DNA from: Arthrobacter livingstonensis
GTDB lineage: Bacteria; Actinomycetota; Actinomycetes; Actinomycetales; Micrococcaceae
NCBI RefSeq assembly: GCF_003219815.1
Contig: NZ_QJVD01000018.1
Span: 41,313-105,312, forward strand
Direction of reading: 5' to 3'
Length of the DNA: 64,000 bases
In this document: positions 56,718 through 64,000 of the stretch, piece after piece
Layout: each line of letters opens with the position of its first letter
Numbering within the stretch: the first letter of the stretch is position 1
Program-made: the position numbers and the translations under genes
Notes under the pieces: model-generated
What the model was told of the DNA's origin: nothing
The model's input: the letters and a program-made list of their open reading frames with translations, nothing else
Databases searched by the model: none

Positions 56718-56987
56718 GTGGCACTTGAAGCCGCTGTAAAGCAGGAAATCATGCAGGCATTCGCAACCAGCGAAGGTGACACTGGTTCGCCTGAGGTTCA
56801 GATCGCGATGCTCTCACGCCGCATCTTGGATTTGACCGAACACTTGAAGATGCACAAGCACGACCACCACACGCGCCGCGGCCTCATGGGCCTGGTCGGA
56901 CGTCGTCGCCGCCTGCTTGGCTACCTGAAGGACACTGACATCGCGCGCTACCGTACGCTCATCGAGCGCCTCGGCCTGCGCCGCTAG
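56718..56987 (+). CDS. rpsO: 30S ribosomal protein S15
   Basis: 89 residues, the standard length. Signature [17 protein letters not shown], then [19 protein letters not shown] and [15 protein letters not shown]. It binds the central domain of 16S rRNA. A GTG start with TAGGAGTT upstream. In many bacteria S15 represses its own translation; the ~165-bp leader here could host such a structure, not examined further. A strong terminator follows. Confidence 0.97.
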   Translation: MALEAAVKQEIMQAFATSEGDTGSPEVQIAMLSRRILDLTEHLKMHKHDHHTRRGLMGLVGRRRRLLGYLKDTDIARYRTLIERLGLRR

Positions 56988-56999
56988 CATGTGAGATGA

Positions 57000-57032
57000 G
57001 GCGGCCTCCCCCGTGCTGCGGGGGAGGCCGCC
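57000..57032 (+). terminator. Strong terminator after rpsO
   Basis: A perfect 14-bp inverted repeat (57000-57013 with 57019-57032, 5-nt loop) followed by TTC. It ends the rpsO transcript; ~280 bp of leader follow before pnp with no gene. Confidence 0.85.
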
Positions 57033-57312
57033 TTCACAGTAGTGACGCACGACAGTATTGACGCGAGCCGGCACGCATCCGCGCACCGGCGAAGCAGCTT
57101 GAGCCACGGAACACAACCGTCCGCCACACATTCGCGGTCCTCGGTAGTGGTCTCCGGGAACGGCCCCGCGGGGCGCCCGTGGACCTCGATCGAAGACCGG
57201 GTGTTGTACAGGTCCCCACAGCATGATTCGGTGGGAGTGCCTGGGCCGGCGGTGGAGTGTTTCTGCGGTGCAGGCGTTTAGAACACCTACAAGGAAATGG
57301 AGGTGACTCTCT
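57033..57312 (+). promoter_or_regulatory. pnp promoter/leader region
   Basis: No gene. A TTGACG hexamer lies at 57058-57063 and GC-rich self-complementary blocks occur near 57163-57174. The pnp ribosome site (GGAGGTGA) lies ~6 nt before the ATG. In other bacteria the pnp leader is cut by RNase III for autoregulation; I see long GC-rich complementary patches but cannot confirm this. Confidence 0.4.
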
Positions 57313-59550
57313 ATGGAGGGTCCCGAGATTCAGTACGCAGAGGCCGTCATTGACAACGGCCGTTACGGCAAGCGCGTCATCCGCTTCGAGACCGGCCGCC
57401 TTGCCCAGCAGGCCGCCGGCGCTGCCATGGTCTACATTGACGAAGACACCGCACTGCTGTCCGCCACCACGGCCGGCAAGCACCCCCGCGAGGGCTTTGA
57501 CTTCTTCCCGCTGACCGTCGACGTGGAAGAGCGCATGTACGCCGCCGGCCGCATCCCCGGCAGCTTCTTCCGCCGCGAAGGCCGCCCGTCCACGGAAGCC
57601 ATCCTGGCCTGCCGCCTGATGGACCGCCCGTTGCGCCCCGCCTTCAAGAAGGGCCTGCGCAACGAAGTCCAGATTGTGGTCACCGTTCTGGCCATCAACC
57701 CCGACGTGCTCTACGACGTGGTTGCCATCAACGCCTCCTCGATGTCCACCCAGCTGTCCGGCCTGCCGTTCTCCGGCCCCATCGGCGGCGTCCGCGTTGC
57801 CCTGGTCGACGACGGAAATGGCGCCCAGTGGGTTGCCTTCCCGAAGCACTCCGAGCTGGAAAACGCCGTGTTCAACATGGTGGTTGCCGGCAAGGTGACC
57901 GGCGACGATGTAGCCATCATGATGGTGGAAGCCGAAGCCACCGACAACTCCTGGAAGCTCATCAAGGAACAGGGCCACCAGGCCCCCACCGAAGAAGTTG
58001 TGGCCGAGGGCCTGGAGGCTGCCAAGCCCTTCATCAAGGCACTGTGCGACGCCCAGGCGGACCTGGCCGCCCGCGCCGCCAAGCCCACTGTTGAGTTCCC
58101 GGTATTCCTGGACTACGAGGAAGACGCTTTCGCTGCCGTCAACTCCGCTGCCGGCACCAAGCTGGCAGCAGTGTTCACCATCGCCGACAAGCAGGAGCGC
58201 GACACTGCTTCCGATGCCTTGAAGGACGAGACAGTTGCTGCCCTGGCTGCCGGCTTTGAAGGCCGCGAGAAGGAACTGTCCGCAGCGTTCCGCGCCGTCA
58301 CCAAGCAGGTCATCCGCCAGCGCATCCTCACCGAGCAGGTCCGCATCGACGGCCGCGGCCTGACGGACATCCGCCAGCTCACCGCCGAGGTTGAAGTTCT
58401 GCCCCGCGTGCACGGCTCCGCCATCTTCGAACGCGGCGAGACCCAGATCCTGGGTGTCACCACGTTGAACATGTTGAAGATGGAACAGCAGATTGACTCG
58501 CTGAGCCCGGTAACGCGCAAGCGCTACATGCACAACTACAACTTCCCGCCGTACTCCACCGGTGAAACCGGCCGCGTGGGCTCGCCCAAGCGCCGCGAAA
58601 TCGGCCACGGTGCACTTGCCGAGCGCGCCATCATGCCGGTTCTGCCCTCGCGTGAGGAATTCCCGTACGCCATCCGCCAGGTCTCCGAGGCGCTGAGCTC
58701 CAACGGCTCGACCTCCATGGGCTCTGTCTGTGCATCGACCCTGTCGCTGCTCAACGCCGGCGTCCCGTTGAAGGCACCTGTTGCCGGCATTGCCATGGGA
58801 CTGGTCTCCGATCAGGTTGACGGTCAGACCCGCTACGCTGCCCTGACCGACATCCTTGGCGCCGAAGATGCCTTCGGCGACATGGACTTCAAGGTTGCCG
58901 GCACCTCCGAGTTCGTCACGGCCATCCAGCTGGACACCAAGCTCGACGGCATCCCGGCCTCCGTGTTGGCCGCAGCGCTGAAGCAGGCCCGCGAGGCCCG
59001 CCTGCACATCCTGAGCGTCCTGAACGCAGCCATCGACGTGCCGGACGAGCTCTCCGAGTTCGCGCCCCGCGTCATCGCGGTCAAGATCCCCGTTGACAAG
59101 ATCGGCGAGGTCATTGGGCCGAAGGGCAAGATGATCAACCAGATCCAGGAAGACACCGGCGCCGACATCTCCATTGAAGATGACGGCACGGTCTACATCG
59201 GTGCAACGAACGGCCCCTCCGCGGATGCCGCCCGTTCAGCGATCAACGCCATCGCCAATCCGCAGATTCCGGAAATTGGCGAGCGTTACCTGGGTACCGT
59301 TGTCAAGACCACCACGTTTGGCGCGTTCATTTCGCTCACGCCCGGCAAGGACGGCCTGCTGCACATCTCCGAACTGCGCAAGCTTTCCGGTGGCAAGCGC
59401 GTTGACAACGTTGATGATGTTGTGTCCGTCGGGCAGAAGATCCAGGTGGAAATCACCAAGATCGACGACCGCGGCAAGCTGTCACTTTCCCCGGTGGTTG
59501 CCGAGGAAGAGAACGCTGAAGAAGCAGTTGCCGAAGGCGCTGCTGAGTAA
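57313..59550 (+). CDS. pnp: Polyribonucleotide nucleotidyltransferase / GPSI
   Basis: 745 residues. 3'-5' phosphorolytic exonuclease of mRNA decay, and in actinobacteria also guanosine pentaphosphate synthetase. Two RNase PH domains (~15-235, with [24 protein letters not shown]; ~325-570, with [13 protein letters not shown] and [19 protein letters not shown]), an all-helical linker between them, KH domain (~590-650, [27 protein letters not shown] split by G) and S1 domain (~660-735). ATG 57313 has a near-perfect ribosome site. Confidence 0.96.
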   Translation: MEGPEIQYAEAVIDNGRYGKRVIRFETGRLAQQAAGAAMVYIDEDTALLSATTAGKHPREGFDFFPLTVDVEERMYAAGRIPGSFFRREGRPSTEAILACRLMDRPLRPAFKKGLRNEVQIVVTVLAINPDVLYDVVAINASSMSTQLSGLPFSGPIGGVRVALVDDGNGAQWVAFPKHSELENAVFNMVVAGKVTGDDVAIMMVEAEATDNSWKLIKEQGHQAPTEEVVAEGLEAAKPFIKALCDAQADLAARAAKPTVEFPVFLDYEEDAFAAVNSAAGTKLAAVFTIADKQERDTASDALKDETVAALAAGFEGREKELSAAFRAVTKQVIRQRILTEQVRIDGRGLTDIRQLTAEVEVLPRVHGSAIFERGETQILGVTTLNMLKMEQQIDSLSPVTRKRYMHNYNFPPYSTGETGRVGSPKRREIGHGALAERAIMPVLPSREEFPYAIRQVSEALSSNGSTSMGSVCASTLSLLNAGVPLKAPVAGIAMGLVSDQVDGQTRYAALTDILGAEDAFGDMDFKVAGTSEFVTAIQLDTKLDGIPASVLAAALKQAREARLHILSVLNAAIDVPDELSEFAPRVIAVKIPVDKIGEVIGPKGKMINQIQEDTGADISIEDDGTVYIGATNGPSADAARSAINAIANPQIPEIGERYLGTVVKTTTFGAFISLTPGKDGLLHISELRKLSGGKRVDNVDDVVSVGQKIQVEITKIDDRGKLSLSPVVAEEENAEEAVAEGAAE

Positions 59551-59553
59551 TTC

Positions 59554-60912
59554 ATGGCAATTACCCTTTTGCCGCTGACCTCCGCTGCCGACGGACTGGC
59601 AGACGCAGACTCCACGCTCATCTCGGGCACGGCGGGCGGCGCCGCAGTGCGCCGTTCCGTCCTGCCCGGGGGAGTGCGTGTCCTGACCGAGTCCATGCCG
59701 GGGCAGCGAAGCGCGACAATTGGTTTTTGGGTCGGTGTTGGCTCCCGGGATGAAACCGAGGGCCAACACGGCTCGACCCACTTCCTTGAACACATGCTGT
59801 TCAAGGGAACCCTGCGCCGGACCGCACTGGAAATCGCGTCCGCCTTTGACGAGGTGGGCGGGGAGTCCAACGCGGCCACGGCCAAGGAAAGCACCTGCTA
59901 CTACGCACGCGTGCTGGACACCGACCTGCCCATGGCCATCGACGTCATCGCCGACATGGTCACCTCCGCAGTGCTGGATCCGGCCGAGCTGGAGCAGGAA
60001 CGCGATGTCATCCTGGAAGAAATCGCCATGGACAGCGACGACCCCACCGACGTCGCCCACGAAAAGTTTGTGGCCGCCGTGTTGGGCAGCCACGCACTGG
60101 GCCGCCCCATCGGCGGCACCCCTGACGCCATCAAGGCCGTTCCACGCGCGTCCGTCTGGAATCACTACCAAAAGCACTACCGTCCCGAAACCCTGGTGAT
60201 CACCGCCGCCGGCGGCTTGGACCACGACGCCGTCTGTGACCACGTGCTGTCCGCCCTGCGCACCGCGGGCTGGTCCCTGGACGACGGCGTTGCCCCGGCC
60301 CCGCGCCGCAATTCCGTCCCCGTATCCATCACTGGCACGGCCGGGCTGCACGTGGTCAACCGCAAGGTGGAGCAGGCCAACATCATTCTTGGCTGCCCGT
60401 CGCTGACCGCCACCGACTCCCGCCGCTACGTGATGAGCGTGCTGAACTCCGTCCTGGGCGGCGGCATGTCCTCGCGCCTGTTCCAGGAGATCCGTGAGAA
60501 GCGGGGCCTGGTGTATTCAACGTATTCCTTTGCCTCCTCCTACGCCGATGCCGGCTACTTTGGCATGTATGCGGGCTGCTCCCCGCAGAAGGTGGGCCAG
60601 GTCATCGGCCTGCTGACCGCCGAGCTGGAGAAGCTGGCGCAAGATGGTATCACCGAGGCCGAACTGGCCAAGGCGCTGGGCCAGATGTCAGGCGGAATTG
60701 TGCTGGCGCTTGAGGACACCGGCTCGCGGATGTCGCGCCTGGGTCGGGCCGAACTGGTTTCCGGCGAATTCCTCGACATTGACGAGACCCTGGACCGCAT
60801 CCACGCAGTCACAGTGGAGCAGGTTCGGGAACTGGCCCGCGATCTGGCCGCCGCGCCGCGTACCATTACGGTCGTGGGGCCCTTCGACGAATCCGAGACC
60901 TTCGGCCTGTAA
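59554..60912 (+). CDS. M16 family metallopeptidase (pitrilysin-like)
   Basis: 452 residues. The inverted zinc motif HxxEH is present as STHFLEHMLFKGT, with the downstream glutamate about 76 residues on (in the E-E stretch of DVILEEIAMDSDDP). A C-terminal M16C domain follows. The enzyme is a cytoplasmic peptidase; the family often lies next to pnp in actinobacteria. It starts 3 nt after the pnp stop, so it is probably co-transcribed. Substrate unknown. Confidence 0.92.
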   Translation: MAITLLPLTSAADGLADADSTLISGTAGGAAVRRSVLPGGVRVLTESMPGQRSATIGFWVGVGSRDETEGQHGSTHFLEHMLFKGTLRRTALEIASAFDEVGGESNAATAKESTCYYARVLDTDLPMAIDVIADMVTSAVLDPAELEQERDVILEEIAMDSDDPTDVAHEKFVAAVLGSHALGRPIGGTPDAIKAVPRASVWNHYQKHYRPETLVITAAGGLDHDAVCDHVLSALRTAGWSLDDGVAPAPRRNSVPVSITGTAGLHVVNRKVEQANIILGCPSLTATDSRRYVMSVLNSVLGGGMSSRLFQEIREKRGLVYSTYSFASSYADAGYFGMYAGCSPQKVGQVIGLLTAELEKLAQDGITEAELAKALGQMSGGIVLALEDTGSRMSRLGRAELVSGEFLDIDETLDRIHAVTVEQVRELARDLAAAPRTITVVGPFDESETFGL

Positions 60913-60927
60913 CGGGTGGAAGCCGCA

Positions 60928-60977
60928 TGGGCCCACGGCCGCGAGGGACCCGCTGCGGGCTTGCGAGCAGCGAGAGC
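60928..60977 (+). repeat. 50-bp interspersed repeat, copy C (leader of the MBL-fold gene)
   Basis: An ungapped 50-mer matching copies A and B, with four differences from B. It ends 15 bp before the TTG start of the metallo-beta-lactamase-fold gene; its 3' end abuts the GGGAGG ribosome site. It lies in the only gap between the M16 peptidase gene and that gene. Confidence 0.85.
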
Positions 60978-60992
60978 CGGGAGGCGACCAGT

Positions 60993-61751
60993 TTGAACAA
61001 CACGGCCCTGCCGCTGGAATGCGCCGACGACGTGTTTTTCGTGGAGGGACCGGCGTCCAACTGGATCATTCTCCGCGACGGCAAGGAATTTACCGTCATC
61101 GATTCGGGGTATCCCGGCGATGGCGTCGACTTTGTGGAGTCGATCCGGCAGCTGGGCCTGGAGCCCCGGAACATGGCGGCTCTGCTTGTCACCCACGGCC
61201 ACGTGGACCACACGGGTTCCGCGCGGATGCTGTCGGAAGAATTCAACATTCCGGTCCTGAGCGGCGCGGCCGAACAAGGTCAAATGATCGGCCGGGACAA
61301 GAACCAGGTGTCCACGCAGCAAGTCCTGCTGCGGGCCTGGCAGCCCCGGGTTTTCCGATGGATGCGTCACATCATCGCGGCAGGAGGCTCGAAAGGCACC
61401 TGCGTGCCGGCCTCCGGCGTTTTCACCAACGAACTCCTTGCCGGCCTGCCGGGATTGCCGCAGGCCATTGACACAGCCGGCCACACACCGGGCCACACCG
61501 CCTTCCTGCTGGCGTCCGGCGCCCTGGCCTCGGGAGACGCGCTCGTGACCGGCCACCCGCTCTCCACCGTCACCGGGCCGCAGCGGCTGCATCCCATGTT
61601 TGACCATGACCGGGCCATGGCGGGCCGCGCCCTGGACCAGCTGCAGACATGCGCCGCCACATCCATTCTGCCCGGGCACGGAAAGGCCCTGCGCATGCCC
61701 ATCGCCGACGCCGTGCAGCTCGCCCGGCGGTCGCCCGCGCCTACCCGGTGA
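60993..61751 (+). CDS. Metallo-beta-lactamase-fold hydrolase
   Basis: 252 residues. Zinc-binding THGHVDHTG motif (HxHxDH), later ligands in DTAGHTPGHTAFLL (His), SGDALVTGHP (Asp) and ILPGHG (His). This is the glyoxalase-II/MBL hydrolase family; substrate unknown. TTG 60993 is chosen for the GGGAGG site ~7 nt upstream; earlier frames run through the repeat. It is on the same strand as pnp and the M16 gene but separated by repeat copy C. Confidence 0.88.
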   Translation: MNNTALPLECADDVFFVEGPASNWIILRDGKEFTVIDSGYPGDGVDFVESIRQLGLEPRNMAALLVTHGHVDHTGSARMLSEEFNIPVLSGAAEQGQMIGRDKNQVSTQQVLLRAWQPRVFRWMRHIIAAGGSKGTCVPASGVFTNELLAGLPGLPQAIDTAGHTPGHTAFLLASGALASGDALVTGHPLSTVTGPQRLHPMFDHDRAMAGRALDQLQTCAATSILPGHGKALRMPIADAVQLARRSPAPTR

Positions 61752-61790
61752 CCTGCCACATGCGCCATCCGACGGGGGCCTTTGGCCAGT

Positions 61791-61821
61791 GGACAAGGTG
61801 CCAACAACGTGTGCCTTGTCC
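61791..61821. terminator. Convergent hairpin terminator
   Basis: GGACAAGG (61791-61798) pairs with CCTTGTCC (61814-61821), 15-nt loop. It lies between the MBL gene and the opposing small gene and could stop transcription both ways. Confidence 0.6.
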
Positions 61822-61845
61822 TGGGCATGCCGGACGACGGCCCTC

Positions 61846-62133
61846 TTAGCCGCTGTAAAGCCGTTCCAGGATGCGCGTCTGCGGCCCTCCCGCCAGCGCC
61901 GGTGAGGCATCCGGCGTCGACCAGACCTGTGTCCGAAGCCGGACCAGGAATGCCTCCGCTTCATCGGAGGTGGCAAAGTCCAGGTCCAGCACCACATAGT
62001 GCTCGTCGCCGATCGGGCGAAACGACCGCTCGGCCACGACCCCGGAGGCCGCCCGCCCCAATGGATCGGCGTTGTACGCGTCCCTCCACATTGCAAAATC
62101 CTTGATGCCGTGTTCGATCTGCAGGGTAAACAT
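61846..62133 (-). CDS. Small ferredoxin-fold protein (ABM-like), function unknown
   Basis: 95 residues: MFTLQIEHGIKDFAMWRDAY, then ERSFRPIGDEHYVVLDLDF and EAEAFLVRLRTQVWS, the pattern of dimeric alpha/beta (antibiotic biosynthesis monooxygenase-like) proteins. AAGGAA lies upstream of ATG 62133; longer in-frame starts to 62226 are not supported. It is divergent from a LuxR-type regulator gene, which may control it. Confidence 0.65.
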   Translation of the reverse strand: MFTLQIEHGIKDFAMWRDAYNADPLGRAASGVVAERSFRPIGDEHYVVLDLDFATSDEAEAFLVRLRTQVWSTPDASPALAGGPQTRILERLYSG

Positions 62134-62258
62134 TGCCCGTTCCTTTCCGGTGGTACCAACAACTTCACCGTAGGTCTCCGTGCCGTGCCGCGACATCCCA
62201 TAAATCTGGGATTTTGGAAGCCTCAATGCAGGCCACGAAATGCGCGCATACTTGACCC

Positions 62259-63371
62259 ATGGCCAGTAATTGGGCAGTGAGTCGCAGCCAGGACCGGGTG
62301 AAGGCGCTGGCCCGGGAGCATCTGGACAGCCACGCCTACCGTGCGGCCGTCCGGCAGGAGCTGCGCGCCCTTGCCGGACATGACGGCTGGGTGTGGCTGC
62401 TGGCGGATCCGTGCACGACTGTCGGAATTGCGCCGATGGCCGAGACGCCGTGCCCGCGGGAACTGCCGCTGCTCATTGCACTGAAGTACCAGACGCAGGT
62501 CAACCGGTGGACGGAACTGGCCGCCGGCCCGTCGCCGGCAGTCTCCTTGAAATTCGCGACCGGCGGCGATCCGGCCCGCAGCGAATTGTGGGAGCGCCTG
62601 CTTTGCAGGTACGGAATTGTTGACGTCCTCTCGGTGGCGTTCGCCGACCGATGGGGTCTCTGGGGCTGGCTTGACCTGTGGCGCGGCCCTGGCAGCCACG
62701 ACTTTTCCGTGGAAGAGGTGCGGTACATGGCGGCGATGGCGGCAGTGGTCACCGCCGGCCTGAGGGAGTGCTCCGCCCGCGAGTTTCAAGGCCCCGGCAA
62801 CGAAGGGCCGGGCGGAAACGCCACAGGGCACCGGCAAGCCGTGCTGGTCCTGGCCGACGACCTGTCCATTGTCAGCCAGACGGAGTCCGCCGGGCCGTGG
62901 CTTGACCTGTTGCAGCGGGGGCCTGCGCCGCACCAAGGGATCCCGGCGGAGGTGCTCAACGTGGCGGCACAGCTGCTGGCCGTGGAGCGGGGCGTGGATG
63001 CGCATCCCGCCCGCTCGTGCCTGCATGTCGGCAACGGGGTGTGGGCGAGCTTGGTGGCCGCCAGGATGACGACGGCGGTGTCGGGCACCCCCGCGCCCAT
63101 CGCCGTCACCATCCAGGACTGCCTCCCGGCGGAACGGATGGCGGTCTTCGAGCTCAGTTTTGCCCTCAGCCCGCGCGAAGGCCAACTGCTCGAGTTGTCT
63201 GCCTCCGGGCTTGACACCGCGTCACTGGCACGGGAGCTGGCCGTCAGCAGGTACACGGTGCAGGACCAATTCAAGTCGCTCTTCGGCAAGTGCAGCGTCC
63301 AGAGCCGGGGTGCCCTCGTGGCGATGGCACGCGGGCCCCTGGCGCCGGCCGGTTCCTGGGCAGAGGGCTAA
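62259..63371 (+). CDS. LuxR-type transcriptional regulator with sensor-like N-terminus
   Basis: 370 residues. The N-terminal ~170 look like a GAF-type fold (HDGWVWLLADPCTTVG, FGVVDVLSVAFADRWGLWGWLDLWR-like region around residues 125-145), a middle PAS-like part with VLVLADDLSIVSQTESAGPWL follows, and the C-terminal LuxR helix-turn-helix is at ~305-360 (LSPREGQLLELSASGLDTAS, SRYTVQDQFKSLF). No ribosome site precedes ATG 62259, and CATACT lies 6 nt upstream, so it may be leaderless. The ligand is unknown; it may regulate the divergent ABM-like gene or itself. Confidence 0.82.
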   Translation: MASNWAVSRSQDRVKALAREHLDSHAYRAAVRQELRALAGHDGWVWLLADPCTTVGIAPMAETPCPRELPLLIALKYQTQVNRWTELAAGPSPAVSLKFATGGDPARSELWERLLCRYGIVDVLSVAFADRWGLWGWLDLWRGPGSHDFSVEEVRYMAAMAAVVTAGLRECSAREFQGPGNEGPGGNATGHRQAVLVLADDLSIVSQTESAGPWLDLLQRGPAPHQGIPAEVLNVAAQLLAVERGVDAHPARSCLHVGNGVWASLVAARMTTAVSGTPAPIAVTIQDCLPAERMAVFELSFALSPREGQLLELSASGLDTASLARELAVSRYTVQDQFKSLFGKCSVQSRGALVAMARGPLAPAGSWAEG

Positions 63372-64000
63372 CCGCCGGCAAACGGAGCGAGCGGCGGGGG
63401 TGCGAGACCGCCTCTCCGTTGAGGATTTAGATGATGGCGTCATGATCTAGATTCTCAACGGGGTGGGTGGGGGTGAAAAAGTCCTTCGCCGGGGCCTGCT
63501 GGCGGATAGCCCGATTTGGTGCGGGCAGGCCACCCTCGTGTATGGCTGCTCCTGGCGCCGGAAAATAGTTGTCCACAGATTTGCCGGTTCGCGCCTTTTC
63601 CGTCTTCCGTGTCGGTGCCCTCACATAGAATTTAAGTAGCAAAGGATCAACTGATTATCAAACATAGATTCTAATAATGGTCCACTGGACGTGCAGGCGG
63701 GTGAGCGGCGTGGCGACACCGGAGTGGTTGGAACGGAGTTCCGGCAACAGTGTTGGCGCTGCCGTCCGTCCCTCCAGCCGGCCGCTTCCGGACCAGCCTG
63801 CCAGCAACGCGCTAACCATTTTGGGATCGGGTCCCACCGCGCCGGTGGCGCCGGGGCTGTCCATAATTTTCGAAGGCTTCGGGACCCCGGCGGAGTCGAT
63901 TCCCCGGCGACAGTGTCGATAGAGGCCGGGGTTGGTGCGGCGTCAGTGTCTTCCGCCCCAGGGTGTGCCGTGCTGGCCGGCACGGCCGCTCTTCTGCTTG
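63372..64000. other. Terminal ~630 bp without a supported gene
   Basis: It holds a long hairpin (63414-63463) and an AT-rich patch (63620-63680) with a CATAGAATTTAA / CATAGATTCTAA direct repeat. Overlapping open frames on both strands (63621-63983 minus, 63677-63922 plus) are similar in quality and none has a ribosome site or a recognisable family. I leave them uncalled. Confidence 0.6.
63414..63463. repeat. 50-nt near-perfect hairpin
   Basis: Arms such as CCGTTGAG / CTCAACGG pair over about 24 positions; the few non-Watson-Crick pairs are mostly G-T wobbles, with one clear mismatch. It lies 45 bp after the LuxR-type stop codon. It may be a terminator (no T tract) or a recombination or protein-binding site. 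Confidence 0.6.

Noticed and set aside
63621-63983. 120-codon minus-strand frame and competing plus-strand frame at the window end
   Set aside because: Frames on both strands are of equal quality, with no ribosome site and no family. They may be the edge of a degraded HNH/DUF222-type gene, but I cannot support this.

Overview
This 64-kb window is GC-rich chromosomal DNA from an actinobacterium. I infer an Arthrobacter-like member of the Micrococcaceae. The evidence is the high-GC codon use, frequent GTG/TTG starts, likely leaderless genes, a long Ala/Pro/Gly-rich IF-2 N-terminus, and a cluster that matches the mycobacterial bkdABC / accA1-accD1 / fadE19 / citE / scoAB leucine locus. No rRNA, tRNA, CRISPR array or intact insertion sequence was seen.

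Layout. 1-7.4 kb holds the 3' end of an acetate-permease-like symporter, two small membrane genes, and an Lrp-type regulator divergent from a branched-chain 2-oxoacid dehydrogenase operon (bkdABC). 7.4-15 kb looks accessory: an ASCH protein, a phosphoesterase, a truncated serine recombinase and a 1283-residue secreted multidomain glycan-binding protein. 15-23.6 kb is a TetR gene divergent from an eight-gene leucine operon as far as citE: methylcrotonyl-CoA carboxylase, acyl-CoA dehydrogenase, CoA transferase, MaoC hydratase and CitE-like lyase. 23.9-31 kb carries the isoprenoid genes dxr and ispG, the site-2 protease rseP, a convergent lldD and a SatD-like/membrane gene pair. 31.9-37.3 kb has fadH-padR, an orphan WXG100 gene and a TetR-controlled ABC-2 exporter. 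37.8-63.4 kb is conserved housekeeping: proS, rimP-nusA-ylxR-infB, rbfA, truB, ribF, rpsO and pnp with an M16 peptidase, interspersed with lineage-specific genes.

How it works together. Lrp/BkdABC converts branched-chain 2-oxoacids to acyl-CoAs. The acyl-CoA dehydrogenase, MCC, MaoC and CitE-like steps carry isovaleryl-CoA to acetyl-CoA and acetoacetate, and ScoAB activates acetoacetate. The two halves of this route are now about 9 kb apart, with the accessory block between them.

The most unusual structure is non-coding. A ~390-bp nested palindrome downstream of proS has 16-bp perfect terminal inverted repeats. Half of the same element lies in frame inside the mccA gene. A 50-bp module of it recurs upstream of dxr and of a metallo-beta-lactamase-fold gene, with a decayed copy upstream of rbfA. 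I read this as a MITE/REP-like family. Several clean operator palindromes sit next to the regulators likely to use them.
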